A stretch of 42,029 bases of DNA from Streptomyces sp. CBMA123 (GCF_014596465.1 NZ_MECK01000607.1:1-42029), one strand, 5' to 3'. Shown: positions 7,293-15,961, counted from the first letter of the stretch. The notes: generated by a model not told the origin, from the sequence alone. Translations and numbers: made by a program.

Positions 7293-8441
7293 ATGGAAAC
7301 CATCACCGCACCGCTCGCCGAACTGGACGAACAGGGCCTCGCCGCGCTCGTCGAGGCCCTGCGGCAGCGCGGATACACCGTGATCGGACCCACCGTGCGG
7401 GACGGTGCGATCGTGCTCGCCGAGCTGGCCTCGGCGGGGGAGCTGCCGTACGGCTGGGGCGTCGAGGCCGAGGCCGGGACCTACCGGCTGCGCCCGCGTT
7501 CGGACCGGGCGGCCTTCGCCCATTCGGCCGGGCCGCAGTCCTGGAAGACCTTTCTGCACCCGCCCCGGGCCCGGCTCTGGCAGGCCGACCGCGCCGAGGA
7601 CGGCTCCTTCACCGTCCGGGACGACGACGAACCGCCACCCCGCTACGCCTTCCTCGGCGTCCGCCCCTGCGACCTGCGGGCGATCGCCGTGCAGGACCGG
7701 GTGCTGACCGGCGGCCCGTACGTCGACCCGGTGTACGGGCCGCGCCGGACCCGGGCGTTCATCGTCGTGGCCGAGTGCACCGAGCCGAGCGCGGTCTGCT
7801 TCTGCACCTCGATGGGCACCGGCCCGGGCCTGCCGCAGGGATCGTCGTACGACCTGGCGCTCACCGAGACGGCGGAGCCCGACGGCCTGCACTACCTGGT
7901 GCGCGCGGGCAGCCCCGACGGCGAGGACGTACTCGCCGCACTCCCCACCCGCCCCACCGACGGCGAGCACGCCCGCCGCGCCGTCAGCGAGGCCGCAGGG
8001 CGGATGGGCCGGACCATGGACCCCACCGACCTGCGCGCGCTGATGGCCGGCACGATGACCGCCGAACGCTGGGACCAGGTCGCCGACCGCTGCCTGACCT
8101 GCGGCAACTGCACCATGGTCTGCCCCACCTGCTTCTGCACCACCACCGAGGAGGTCACCGACCTCACCGGCGACCACGCCGAGCGCTGGCGCCGCTGGGA
8201 CTCCTGCTTCGACCTCGACTTCTCCCACCTGCACGGCACCGGCCCGGTCCGCACCTCCGCCCGCAGCCGCTACCGCCAGTGGCTCACCCACAAACTCGGC
8301 ACCTGGCACGACCAGTTCGGCTCCTCGGGGTGTGTCGGCTGCGGCCGCTGCATCGCCTGGTGCCCGGTCGGCATCGACATCACCGAAGAGGTCGCCGCCC
8401 TGCGCGCCGAGGACGCGACGACATCGGAGGGAGCCCCGTGA
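7293..8441 (+). CDS. hydB: [NiFe] hydrogenase group 3b beta subunit, 4Fe-4S protein
   Basis: 382 residues. The C-terminal part carries two ferredoxin-type motifs: CLTCGNCTMVCPTCFC from residue 267 and CVGCGRCIAWCPVGI from residue 347. Together these are the two-[4Fe-4S] domain of the HydB/sulfhydrogenase beta subunit. In group 3b enzymes this subunit passes electrons between the small subunit and the flavin subunit. The central PRYAFLGVRPCDLRAIAVQD is a conserved family segment. It opens the operon with GAGGA before the ATG, and its stop overlaps the next start (GTGA). Cytoplasmic; no signal peptide. It matches the expected family length. Confidence 0.92.
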   Translation: METITAPLAELDEQGLAALVEALRQRGYTVIGPTVRDGAIVLAELASAGELPYGWGVEAEAGTYRLRPRSDRAAFAHSAGPQSWKTFLHPPRARLWQADRAEDGSFTVRDDDEPPPRYAFLGVRPCDLRAIAVQDRVLTGGPYVDPVYGPRRTRAFIVVAECTEPSAVCFCTSMGTGPGLPQGSSYDLALTETAEPDGLHYLVRAGSPDGEDVLAALPTRPTDGEHARRAVSEAAGRMGRTMDPTDLRALMAGTMTAERWDQVADRCLTCGNCTMVCPTCFCTTTEEVTDLTGDHAERWRRWDSCFDLDFSHLHGTGPVRTSARSRYRQWLTHKLGTWHDQFGSSGCVGCGRCIAWCPVGIDITEEVAALRAEDATTSEGAP

Positions 8442-9277
8442 CGCACCCGACGACCCCGCACCCGACGACCCCTCACCCGATGACCCCCGTCCCGTACCGG
8501 GTGCTCGCCCGCCGCCGGGAGAGCGCCGACACCGTCACCCTCGACCTCGTCCCGGTCGCCGCCCGGCTGCGCCGGTTCCGGCCCGGGCAGTACGCGATGC
8601 TGTACGCCTTCGGCACCGGGGAGATCCCGGTCTCCGTCAGCGGCATCGACGGCGCCCTGCTCCGTCACACCGTCCGGGCGGTCGGCAAGGTCAGCGAGGC
8701 GCTGTGCCGGGCCGAGCGCGGCCACTGGATCGGCACCCGCGGACCGTACGGGACGGCCTGGCAGACCCCGTCCACCGGCAGCGACGTGCTGATCGTCGCC
8801 GGCGGCATCGGGCTCGCCCCGCTGCGTCCGCTGATCGAGGAGGTCCTCGCCCGGACCGAGGCGTACGGGACGGTCTCGGTGCTCACCGGGTACCGCGACC
8901 CGGGCGAGCAACTGTTCCTCGACGACCTGCCGCGCTGGCGCGCCGGGGCGGACCTCCGGACCACAGTGGACCGCCCGGAGCCCGGTTGGCCCGGCGCCAC
9001 CGGGCTGGTCACCGGCCTGCTGGACGACGCCGACTTCCACCCCGAACGCTGCGCCGCCTATCTGTGCGGCCCAGAAGTGATGATGCGCGCCACCGCCCGG
9101 GAGCTGCTGCGCCGGGGCGTACCCGCCGAGCGGATCCGGGTCTCGCTGGAACGCAACATGCGCTGCGCGACCGCCTGGTGCGGGCACTGCCAGCTCGGAC
9201 CCGTCCTCGTCTGCCGGGACGGACCGGTCTTCGGCTGGGACCACGCCGAGGGCCTGCTGGCCACCCCCGAGCGGTGA
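8438..9277 (+). CDS. hydG: [NiFe] hydrogenase group 3b gamma subunit, FAD/NAD(P) reductase
   Basis: 279 residues from GTG 8438, preceded by GGAGGG. A ferredoxin-reductase fold is visible: FAD-binding FRPGQYAML, the NAD(P)-binding start VAGGIGLAPLRPLIEE, and the C-terminal cluster motif CATAWCGHCQLGPVLVC that binds an iron-sulfur cluster. The subunit exchanges electrons with NAD(P)H for the hydrogenase module. The N-terminus carries a short proline/histidine/threonine repeat (HPTTPHPTTPHPMTP) from a tandem DNA repeat, so MTPVPYRVLARR may be the older start. Coupled to hydB by GTGA and to the next gene by closely spaced starts. The symbol follows the sulfhydrogenase naming, not the radical-SAM HydG. 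Confidence 0.9.
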   Translation: MTHPTTPHPTTPHPMTPVPYRVLARRRESADTVTLDLVPVAARLRRFRPGQYAMLYAFGTGEIPVSVSGIDGALLRHTVRAVGKVSEALCRAERGHWIGTRGPYGTAWQTPSTGSDVLIVAGGIGLAPLRPLIEEVLARTEAYGTVSVLTGYRDPGEQLFLDDLPRWRAGADLRTTVDRPEPGWPGATGLVTGLLDDADFHPERCAAYLCGPEVMMRATARELLRRGVPAERIRVSLERNMRCATAWCGHCQLGPVLVCRDGPVFGWDHAEGLLATPER

Positions 9278-9282
9278 GCACG

Positions 9283-10065
9283 ATGACCCGTACCCCGCGC
9301 CTGGCGGTCTGGAAGTTCTCCTCCTGCGACGGCTGCCAGCTCACCCTCCTCGACTGCGAGGACGAACTCCTCGCGCTCGCCGGGCAGGTGGAGATCGGCT
9401 ACTTCCTGGAAGCCTCCAGCCGCGAACTGCCGCCGCCCTACGACCTCTCCCTGGTCGAGGGCTCCATCGCGACCGCCGCCGACCTGGAACGCGTCCGGCG
9501 GGTCCGCGAGCAGTCCCGGCACCTGGTGACCATCGGCGCCTGCGCCACCGCCGGTGGCGTCCAGGCACTGCGCAACCTGGCGAGCCTGCCCGAGTACCAG
9601 GCCGTCGTCTACGCCCGGCCCGAGTACATCGACAGCCTCGACCGCTCCACCCCGATCTCCGCCCACGTACCGGTCGACCTGGAGCTCCGCGGCTGCCCGA
9701 TCGACAAGCGGCAGCTGCTGGAGGTCATCACCGCCTACCTCGCCGACCGCAAGCCCGACATCCCCACCCACAGCGTCTGCTTCGAGTGCAAGCTGCGCGG
9801 CACCACCTGCGTCACCGTCGCCCACGGTACCCCGTGCCTGGGACCGGTCACCCAGGCCGGCTGCGGCGCCATCTGCCCCGCGTACGGGCGCGGCTGCTAC
9901 GGCTGCTTCGGGCCGATGCAGACGCCCGACACCCGGGCCCTGCTGCCACTGCTGCGCCGCGACGGCGTCACCGAGGCGGACGCCGCCCGCCTCTACCGCA
10001 CCTTCAACGCCGAGGCCCCCGAGTTCTCCGAAGCGGCCCGCCAGGCGACCGAGGAGGCCGAATGA
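9283..10065 (+). CDS. hydD: [NiFe] hydrogenase group 3b small (delta) subunit
   Basis: 260 residues. SSCDGCQLTLLDC (Cys 15 and 18) starts the proximal 4Fe-4S site, completed by the Cys residues in TIGACATAGG and LRGCPIDK. Further clusters are bound by VCFECKLRGTTC and CGAICPAYGRGCYGCFG. There is no Tat signal, so the enzyme is cytoplasmic, as expected for group 3b. An alternative GTG at 9274 overlaps the hydG stop; I used the ATG at 9283. It pairs with the large subunit just downstream (ATGA overlap). Confidence 0.93.
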   Translation: MTRTPRLAVWKFSSCDGCQLTLLDCEDELLALAGQVEIGYFLEASSRELPPPYDLSLVEGSIATAADLERVRRVREQSRHLVTIGACATAGGVQALRNLASLPEYQAVVYARPEYIDSLDRSTPISAHVPVDLELRGCPIDKRQLLEVITAYLADRKPDIPTHSVCFECKLRGTTCVTVAHGTPCLGPVTQAGCGAICPAYGRGCYGCFGPMQTPDTRALLPLLRRDGVTEADAARLYRTFNAEAPEFSEAARQATEEAE

Positions 10066-11357
10066 CCCACCGCACCGAGCGGCTGCTCAGCGTCGGCGCG
10101 CTGGCCCGCGTCGAGGGTGAGGGCGCGCTGCACCTCGCCGTCCGCGACGGCGAGGTCGAGGACGTCCGGCTGCAGATCTACGAGCCGCCGCGCTACTTCG
10201 AGGCGCTGCTGCGCGGCCGCCGGTACACCGAGCCGCCCGACCTCACCTCGCGCATCTGCGGGATCTGCCCGGTCGCGTACCAGATGAGTGCCTGCCGCGC
10301 GGTCGAGGACGCCTGCGGGGTCGTGGTGGACGGACAACTCGCGCGGCTGCGCCGGCTCCTGTACTGCGGGGAGTGGATCGAGAGCCACACCCTGCACATC
10401 TACCTGCTGCACGCCCCCGACTTCCTGCGCCTGCCGGACGCCCTCGCGCTGGCCCGCACCGACCCCGCCCTGCTGCAACGCGGGCTGCGGCTCAAGAAGG
10501 CCGGGAACGAGATCGTCGAGACGCTCGGCGGACGGGCGATCCACCCGGTCAACGTCCGGCTCGGCGGCTTCCACCGCCTCCCTACCCGCGCCGAACTCGA
10601 CCACTTGGCAGCGGTGTTGAGTCAGGCCCGGACCGATGCCGAGGACACCCTCGGCTGGGTGGCCGGGTTCGACTTCCCGCCGCTGACCGTCCGGCACGAA
10701 CTCCTCGCCCTCACCGAGTCGGATGGCTACGCCATCGACTCCGGCACCCCGACCGGCACGCTGGCCGGATCGTTCCCGGTACGGGACTTCGAGCAGCGCG
10801 TCCGGGAACGCCAGGTGCCGCACTCCACGGCCCTGCACGCCACCCTCGACGGCCGGCCCCACCTGACCGGGCCGCTTGCCCGCTGGAACCTCGGCAGCGA
10901 ACGCCTGCCCGCCGAGGTCCGCGTCCTGGCCGCCGAGGCCGGACTCGGCGCGCGCTGCGACAACCCCTTCCGCAGCATCGTGGTCCGGGCGGCGGAGGTG
11001 TTGTGGGCCGTCACCGAAGCGCAGCGGATCATCGAGCGGTACGAGCCCCCACCCGCCCCTGCCGTCCCGGTCCGGCCCCGGGCGGGAAGCGGGTTCGGCG
11101 CCACCGAGGCCCCGCGCGGGCTGCTGTACCACCGCTACGACCTGGACGAGGACGGGATCGTCCAGCGGGCCGTCATCGTCCCGCCGACCGCGCAGAACCA
11201 GAGCGCGATCGAGGCCGACCTGCGGGCTTTCGTCCAGCCCCGGCTGCACCTGGACGACGCGGAGCTGACCCGCCGGTGCGAACAGGCGATCCGCAACTAC
11301 GACCCGTGCATCTCCTGCGCGGCGCACTTCCTCACCCTCAGCGTGGACCGGAGGTGA
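10062..11357 (+). CDS. hydA: [NiFe] hydrogenase group 3b large (alpha) subunit
   Basis: 431 residues. The nickel-iron site is formed by the L1 motif RICGICP (residues 64-70) and the L2 motif DPCISCAAH (414-422). Four Cys ligands (66, 69, 416, 419) are present. Nine residues follow His422 (FLTLSVDRR), the C-terminal tail removed by the maturation protease encoded next. Length and motifs suit the NADP-linked bidirectional 3b type, not the larger uptake enzymes. In Mycobacterium smegmatis the 3b enzyme Hyh is DosR-controlled and disposes of reductant as H2 during hypoxia; a similar role here is inferred. The hypABCDEF accessory genes are not in the window. Confidence 0.95.
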   Translation: MTHRTERLLSVGALARVEGEGALHLAVRDGEVEDVRLQIYEPPRYFEALLRGRRYTEPPDLTSRICGICPVAYQMSACRAVEDACGVVVDGQLARLRRLLYCGEWIESHTLHIYLLHAPDFLRLPDALALARTDPALLQRGLRLKKAGNEIVETLGGRAIHPVNVRLGGFHRLPTRAELDHLAAVLSQARTDAEDTLGWVAGFDFPPLTVRHELLALTESDGYAIDSGTPTGTLAGSFPVRDFEQRVRERQVPHSTALHATLDGRPHLTGPLARWNLGSERLPAEVRVLAAEAGLGARCDNPFRSIVVRAAEVLWAVTEAQRIIERYEPPPAPAVPVRPRAGSGFGATEAPRGLLYHRYDLDEDGIVQRAVIVPPTAQNQSAIEADLRAFVQPRLHLDDAELTRRCEQAIRNYDPCISCAAHFLTLSVDRR

Positions 11358-11362
11358 CGGGC

Positions 11363-11845
11363 ATGGCCGGTGAACGCGTCGTCGTCATCGGCGTCGGCAA
11401 CGAGTACCGTCACGACGACGGCGTGGCTGTGGCCGTCCTGGCGGAACTCGCCGCCGACGGCCCGGCCGTCGACCGGATCACCCTGTGCGACGGCGAGCCC
11501 ACCCGGCTGATGGAGCTGTGGGAGGACGCGGACCTCGCGGTCGTGGTCGACGCGGTGCACAGCCATCCAGGGGAGCCGGGCCGGATCCACCGGGTCGACG
11601 TCGACGCCGACCACCTCCTCGCCGATCCACTGGCCGGGGAGGACGCGGCGGCCGGCACCCACGGCCTGGGCCTCGGCCACGCCGTCGCCCTGGCCGCCGC
11701 ACTCGCCAAGCTGCCGCGCGAACTGTTGATCATCGCGGTCGAAGGTGCGGACTTCTCGATCGGCGAGGGCCTGAGCCCGGCCGTCGCCGACGCGGTGCCG
11801 CGCGTCGTCGCCGAGGTCCGCCGAGCGGTGCGCGCCCGGCGATGA
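11363..11845 (+). CDS. Hydrogenase maturation protease
   Basis: 160 residues. GNEYRHDDG (residues 12-20) and VVVDAVH (Asp63) match the HyaD/HybD/HycI family. His100 in GTHGLGLGHA provides the third expected nickel-sensing ligand. The enzyme clips the C-terminal tail of the large subunit once nickel is inserted. GGAGG at 11350-11354 is 8 nt before the chosen ATG; an in-frame GTG at 11354 overlaps the hydA stop. It is the last gene of the hydrogenase operon. Confidence 0.9.
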   Translation: MAGERVVVIGVGNEYRHDDGVAVAVLAELAADGPAVDRITLCDGEPTRLMELWEDADLAVVVDAVHSHPGEPGRIHRVDVDADHLLADPLAGEDAAAGTHGLGLGHAVALAAALAKLPRELLIIAVEGADFSIGEGLSPAVADAVPRVVAEVRRAVRARR

Positions 11846-11934
11846 CGGCCCGGCAGGGTGGCGCCCGGCGGCGTCGGCAACCGGCTCAGGACGACGGCAC
11901 CGGCGATGAACGCGGCCGACCGGCCTGGCGGAAG

Positions 11935-11949
11935 GGGTCCATTGGGCTC
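11935..11949. promoter_or_regulatory. Weak DosR/OsdR-type box
   Basis: GGGTC-CATTG-GGCTC, an imperfect dyad 74 nt before the ATG at 12024. The position fits the other boxes; the symmetry is poorer. Confidence 0.35.
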
Positions 11950-12023
11950 TGTCGTCGCCGTGGCGGGTGCGGTGCAGTGGTGGTACCCAGGACCGCCGAC
12001 AGTGTCGGGGGCGGGAGGCAGGA

Positions 12024-12739
12024 ATGGACCACGACGGGCCGGCGATCGAGCTGGCCGCACTGAGCAAGTCGTACGGTCGCAAGGTGGGTGTCGACGGAGT
12101 GGCCGTTCGCTCCCCGGGAACGCCGGGCGGCTGGCCGCCCATCTGCTCGGACCCCGGGCTGTGGCAGCCGCGTCGTTCGAGGAGATCGGTCGCACGCTGG
12201 CGGCGGACGCGCGGCTCCGACGACTGCGCGAAGACGAGAGGGCGGCCGAAGCGCGGTGGCGGGAACGTCTCGCGGAGGCACGGACGTGGCTCCTGCGCGG
12301 ACTGCTGGTGAGCGGGGAGGGCGCGTTGGAGGCGGCGGCGGTCGCCGACCGGATGGACGTGGCCATCGAGTGGACCGCCTCCATCGGAGTGCGCCACCCG
12401 CCCGGTGCCTTCTGCACCGACGCGGTCCGGGCCGCCCACGAACCGGCCCCGGGCAACACCGCACTGGTGCACGTCGAGAGGGCCTACCGCGAGGCGGTCC
12501 GCGCGGCGGCCGGGTACGCCGCACACCGGACGGCGGCCCGGCTGGTGGAGGAGGAGGCGGCCCGGACCGGCCGCTGGGTCCGAGCCCTGCGCCGGTACCG
12601 GATCCCGCGCCTGACGGCCGAACTCGCCGTGGTGGAGCAGGCGGTGGAGCAGGCCGAGCACGAGGACGCGGTCCGCCGCCGCTGGGCGGCACGCCGCACC
12701 GGAGATCGACATGGGCACCATGGCGCTCGGTTCCCGTGA
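12024..12739 (+). pseudogene. Mosaic: ABC-ATPase N-terminus joined out of frame to a V-ATPase subunit D-like gene
   Basis: ATG 12024 has a strong ribosome site (GGGAGGCAGGA) and reads MDHDGPAIELAALSKSYGRK, the typical first strand of an ABC transporter ATPase, up to about 12105. That frame then becomes noise. A second frame is open from about 12108 to the TGA at 12739 and gives about 210 residues resembling V/A-type ATPase subunit D. It has PGNAGRLAAHLL at its start, EARTWLLRGLLVSGEGAL and WTASIGVRHPPGA in the middle, and RWVRALRRYRIPRLTAELAVVEQ at the end. Subunit D is the coiled-coil rotor axle. No good start codon exists for this frame alone. A deletion probably joined two genes; no other V-ATPase subunit is nearby. 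Confidence 0.6.
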
Positions 12740-13046
12740 GGGGCTGGTACCCGTCATCGCTCTCCTTCGAGGCCGACTCCTCTCTCAGGGGCGGCCGGCG
12801 CCAGGCCTCCCGCACCTGTTCGGCGCTGGAGTCCGGGCACCCGGTCGGGCCCGCCAGCGGCTCGCCGCCCTGGCTGTGGCGTCCCGCGCGGTGTAACGTT
12901 TTGATCAAGCAATCGTGGTTCCGAAGTTCTCGCCCGCGGTGACACGTCGTGGGCGTTCTTGCTGTTCGACGCCTCTCCGGACCAGGGCGATCACCCGTCG
13001 GGCCCGCACTCTTGGGGCCCGACCAGTTCCCAGGAAGGGGAAGCGC
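12740..13046. other. Intergenic region with cold shock gene leader
   Basis: No convincing gene in these 307 bases. The last 150 bases are less GC-rich (GTAACGTTTTGATCAAGC around 12895) and probably hold the promoter and a long 5' leader of the cold shock gene, as is usual for this family. Confidence 0.4.
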
Positions 13047-13250
13047 ATGGCTACCGGCACCGTGAAGTGGTTCAACGCCGAGAAGGGGTTCGGCTTCATC
13101 GAGCAGGACGGCGGCGGTCCTGACGTGTTCGCCCACTACTCGAACATCGACGCCCAGGGCTTCCGTGAACTCCAGGAGGGCCAGCGGGTGACCTTCGACG
13201 TCGTGCAGGGCCAGAAGGGTCCGCAGGCGGAGCACATCCGTCCCGCCTGA
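13047..13250 (+). CDS. Cold shock protein, CspA family
   Basis: 67 residues: MATGTVKWFNAEKGFGFIEQ starts with the RNP1 motif (KGFGFI), and DVFAHYS is RNP2. The protein is a five-stranded OB fold that binds single-stranded RNA or DNA and acts as an RNA chaperone. GGAAGGGGAAG precedes the ATG. Length and sequence are typical of Streptomyces cold shock proteins; these genomes hold many paralogues, so no specific symbol is given. Confidence 0.95.
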   Translation: MATGTVKWFNAEKGFGFIEQDGGGPDVFAHYSNIDAQGFRELQEGQRVTFDVVQGQKGPQAEHIRPA

Positions 13251-13497
13251 CCTCCAGCGCATGAGCGGGCGTTCCGCATGGATCCGTGTGCGGGGCGTCT
13301 CCTTCTCTCCGCCTGTGCGCCGCACACTCCCTGGCGGCCGTACCCGGAGATTCGCAGCGGGAGCCGGCACAGTTGTGGGGCCGGATGTGCCCCGGCGCAG
13401 TCCACCCTCTGCGGCTGTCGACCCGCGACATGCAACCCGGCTCACACCACCCCGACGCACCGGGTGACTTCTGCGACCCACGCGAGGAGCGAGCACT

Positions 13498-13797
13498 ATG
13501 GCAACGGACTACGACGCCCCACGGCGCACCGAGGACGACAACGAGGAGAGCCTCGAGGAGCTGAAGTCCCGCCGTGAGGAGCGGCGGCCCGGAGCGGCAA
13601 GCCTGGACGGGGCCGAAGAGGTGGAGAGCGTGGAGCTCCCCGGAGCCGATCTCTCCGGGGAGGAGCTGACCGTCAAGGTCCTGCCGGAGCAGCCGGACGA
13701 GTTCGTCTGCGCGACGTGCTCCATGGTCCACCACCGCAGCCAGATCGCTCATGCGGACGGCCAAGGCAGGCTGGTCTGCCGCGACTGCGCCCCCTGA
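13498..13797 (+). CDS. DUF4193-family protein
   Basis: 99 residues, acidic N-terminal half (EDDNEESLEELKSRREERR) and a C-terminal zinc-ribbon-like pair of motifs, CATCSMVHHRSQIA and LVCRDCAP. This is the arrangement of actinobacterial DUF4193 proteins, whose role is unknown. GCGAGGAG lies upstream of the ATG. A 10-bp inverted repeat inside the gene (arms 13636-13645 and 13653-13662) could fold in the mRNA. It follows the cold shock gene after a 247-nt gap containing a hairpin but no gene. Confidence 0.85.
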   Translation: MATDYDAPRRTEDDNEESLEELKSRREERRPGAASLDGAEEVESVELPGADLSGEELTVKVLPEQPDEFVCATCSMVHHRSQIAHADGQGRLVCRDCAP

Positions 13798-13806
13798 CAG
13801 CGGTCG

Positions 13807-13990
13807 TCACGCTTTCGGCTCGGACGGCGTCGGTGCGGCGAGTTCCGCGGTCAGGACGGCGAGCCAGGCCGGAATGTGGAACTCGCTGCCCGGAGTCGAT
13901 GGATGGCTCGGTGCGAGTTCGGCCGGTTCGAGCGTGCAGCGATGACGACCACCGGGGCGGGAAGCCGAGGCTTCGGGACGTGGCAGCCCG
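13807..13990 (-). pseudogene. Possible C-terminal gene remnant
   Basis: On the minus strand a frame ending at TGA 13807-13809 reads CTLEPAELAPSHPSTPG, then FHIPAWLAVLTAEL and APTPSEPKA. It has host-like codon bias but no start and no upstream domain. It looks like the tail of a lost gene. I do not recognise the family. Low confidence; it could be chance. Confidence 0.25.
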
Positions 13991-14073
13991 GCCGTCTGAC
14001 GGCCTCGGTCCCCGCCGTGTGCGTCAATTCGCCTTGACCTGCCATGAGATCGCTGGACGGGCGCGTCCGCGGT

Positions 14074-14895
14074 TCAGCTGTTCGCGTGGATGGTGGCGCG
14101 GATCCAGTCGGCGTAGGCGGGTGTGCTGCTGTAGAGGCCGGGTCCGGAGGAGCAGGGGACGTGTCCGCCGACGCCGGGGCCGGAGGTGACGCCGATCAGT
14201 TCCCAGCGTCCGCCCCGGCCGCGCTGGATCTGGGGTCCGCCGGAGTCGCCGAAGCAGGCCATCGCCTGCGGGATGCGGCTGACGGTGCACAGCCGGGTGG
14301 GGCCCGCGTAGCCGGGGTCGCACTCGGATTCGGCGGCCCGGCGGGTGTCGAGCTGCTGGAGGTGGTCGGGGAACCTCAGGCCGCCGAGGTCGTTGGTGTC
14401 GACGACGGTGCCGAAGCCGAGCAGTCGGGTCGGGGTTCCGGGGTCGCCGGGGCGTTCGGCGATGGGGATGGGCCGTTCCGTGACGGGGCGGTCCAGGTGG
14501 ACCAGCGCGACGTCGTTCAGGTTGGGCCCGACTCCCTGTCCCAGCTGGTAACCGGGGTGGGTGACGGTGCCGGCGATCGCGCGGACGGTGCCGCCGGACT
14601 TTCGTTCGTCGCTGCCGATCCGGACGGTGCCGGCCGGCTTGACCAGGTTCGGGTCGACGCAGTGGGCGGCTGTCAGCACCCACTGGCGGTCGATCAGGGA
14701 GGCGCCGCAGACGCCGTCGTCCAGGCCCGGGGCCGACACCGGGACGGAGGCCATGAAGGGGTAGCGCTGGGTGGCGTCCGTTCCGTTGACAATCGCCCCG
14801 GCACTGCCGGCCGTCGCGACGGCGCACCCGGCGGCGACCACGGTCACGGTCGCGACGTGGGCCGCACGACGCTTCATGAACTTCCCACTGAACAT
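14074..14895 (-). CDS. Secreted trypsin-like serine protease
   Basis: 273 residues. A signal peptide (KRRAAHVATVTVVAAGCAVATAGSAGA form, cleavage near residue 34) is followed by IVNGTDATQRYPFMASV, the activated N-terminus of chymotrypsin-fold enzymes. The catalytic triad is visible as His78 (TAAHC), Asp128 (NDVALVHL) and Ser218 (GDSGGP). Cysteines flank the active site as in Streptomyces trypsin-like proteases. The protein is exported and probably degrades extracellular protein. AAGGAGAA precedes the ATG. It lies alone, with a palindrome-rich upstream region. Confidence 0.92.
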   Translation of the reverse strand: MFSGKFMKRRAAHVATVTVVAAGCAVATAGSAGAIVNGTDATQRYPFMASVPVSAPGLDDGVCGASLIDRQWVLTAAHCVDPNLVKPAGTVRIGSDERKSGGTVRAIAGTVTHPGYQLGQGVGPNLNDVALVHLDRPVTERPIPIAERPGDPGTPTRLLGFGTVVDTNDLGGLRFPDHLQQLDTRRAAESECDPGYAGPTRLCTVSRIPQAMACFGDSGGPQIQRGRGGRWELIGVTSGPGVGGHVPCSSGPGLYSSTPAYADWIRATIHANS

Positions 14896-15218
14896 CAGGG
14901 ATTCTCCTTCGGAGGGGGGATTTCCTGCTGCCCTCAGCTTTCCTTTTCAAGATCCACAGGACTATCCGGGCAACCGGCGTACGGAGGGTGGGGATATCCC
15001 CCTGTCGTCGGCCCCGGCCTGGACGCCGCGGACCGACCGGCCTGACCCCGCAGTCGCTGACCGTCCGTGACACGGCCGATGCACTGACGAATCCCGGGTG
15101 TGAGGAGGGATTCGGCGACGAGGACCTCGCGCCGCCCGGGATCCCGACGGCGGCGCGGCCCGGCGCTCCGGACGGCCGCCCTGCGCTTCGATCGCTGGGC
15201 GGGGCCCGTTGCCGGCGG
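14896..15218. other. Intergenic region with inverted repeats
   Basis: No gene in these 323 bases. Two symmetric elements stand out: the perfect palindrome GGGGATATCCCC at 14990-15001, and an 8-bp inverted repeat (CGAATCCC, 11-nt loop, GGGATTCG) at 15088-15114. The first may be an operator for the protease gene; the second could be a terminator or operator between it and the lipoprotein gene. Confidence 0.4.
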
Positions 15219-15848
15219 TCAGCTGCCGGCCGTGACCGTGTCGGTGGCCGAGACGGACGCGTCGACGTCCATGCCGAGGTTGACCAGCCGCCAGTCGCCC
15301 TTGACCTGGCCGAGGGTGAAGGTGAGGGCGAGCTGCACCTGGCCCGAGCCCTGCTTGGTGCTCAGGATCGCCTGCCGCAGGGTGTGCCCGTCCACGGTCA
15401 CGTCCGCGTCGGTGACCACGCTCTGTCCGCCGGCTTTCGGTGTCTGGCGGGTGACCTGGAAGTCCGGTGTGTGGACGGCCTGGACGAAGTTCTGGTGCAG
15501 GGAGTTCACCACCCGGGTGAAGGCGGCTTTCGGGTCCTGCTGCGGGGAGGTGCCATCCGTGGTCGGGGGGAGCTGGGTGAGCGTCCACGCTTGGTCGACG
15601 TCCCCTCGGTAGACGTCGGTGAGCCAGGCCTCCAGCACCCTGGCCGGCCCGTTCGCGGCCGCCGTCGCACCCGCGGTCGGGGTGGGCGTGGACGCCGGGG
15701 CCTGCGTCGGCATACCAGCCGGGGCGGTGGCGGGGCCCGCGGTGGGCGTGGACGCCCCGGCCGCCGCCCCGGAGCCACTCGCCGAGCAGCCCGCGACGGC
15801 GAGCGCGAGGAACGGAACGGCTATCGCGCTGCGCAGGAACAGGTTCAC
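15219..15848 (-). CDS. Lipoprotein, unknown function
   Basis: 209 residues from GTG 15848. A short signal peptide ends in the lipobox LAVAGC at about residue 21, so the protein should be lipid-anchored outside the membrane. A Pro/Ala/Thr/Gly-rich linker (to about residue 67) leads to a globular domain (RVLEAWLTDVYRGDVDQAWTL ... GDWRLVNLGMDV) of the type seen in NTF2-like or DUF4878-like lipoproteins. No catalytic motif is evident. It lies downstream of DUF1876 in the same direction. The ribosome site before the GTG is weak, so the start is less sure. Confidence 0.7.
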   Translation of the reverse strand: MNLFLRSAIAVPFLALAVAGCSASGSGAAAGASTPTAGPATAPAGMPTQAPASTPTPTAGATAAANGPARVLEAWLTDVYRGDVDQAWTLTQLPPTTDGTSPQQDPKAAFTRVVNSLHQNFVQAVHTPDFQVTRQTPKAGGQSVVTDADVTVDGHTLRQAILSTKQGSGQVQLALTFTLGQVKGDWRLVNLGMDVDASVSATDTVTAGS

Positions 15849-15961
15849 GGTGGTCTCGACCTTTGTTCGGTGCGGATCGGGAAACAACAGGTGCGTGCCC
15901 AGGCTAGGACCCGCACCTTCCGCTCCCAACCGCGCCCCTGCCCGGCTGATGCGGCCGTCGT

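Noticed and set aside
8438..8485. Tandem repeat at the start of hydG as a possible CRISPR or mobile-element end
   Set aside because: Only a short in-frame proline/threonine/histidine repeat; no spacers, no element.
7232..9277. A 681-codon open frame covering hydB and hydG
   Set aside because: Only its last part, from 8438, has recognisable protein content (HydG); the rest is a high-GC shadow of hydB in another frame.
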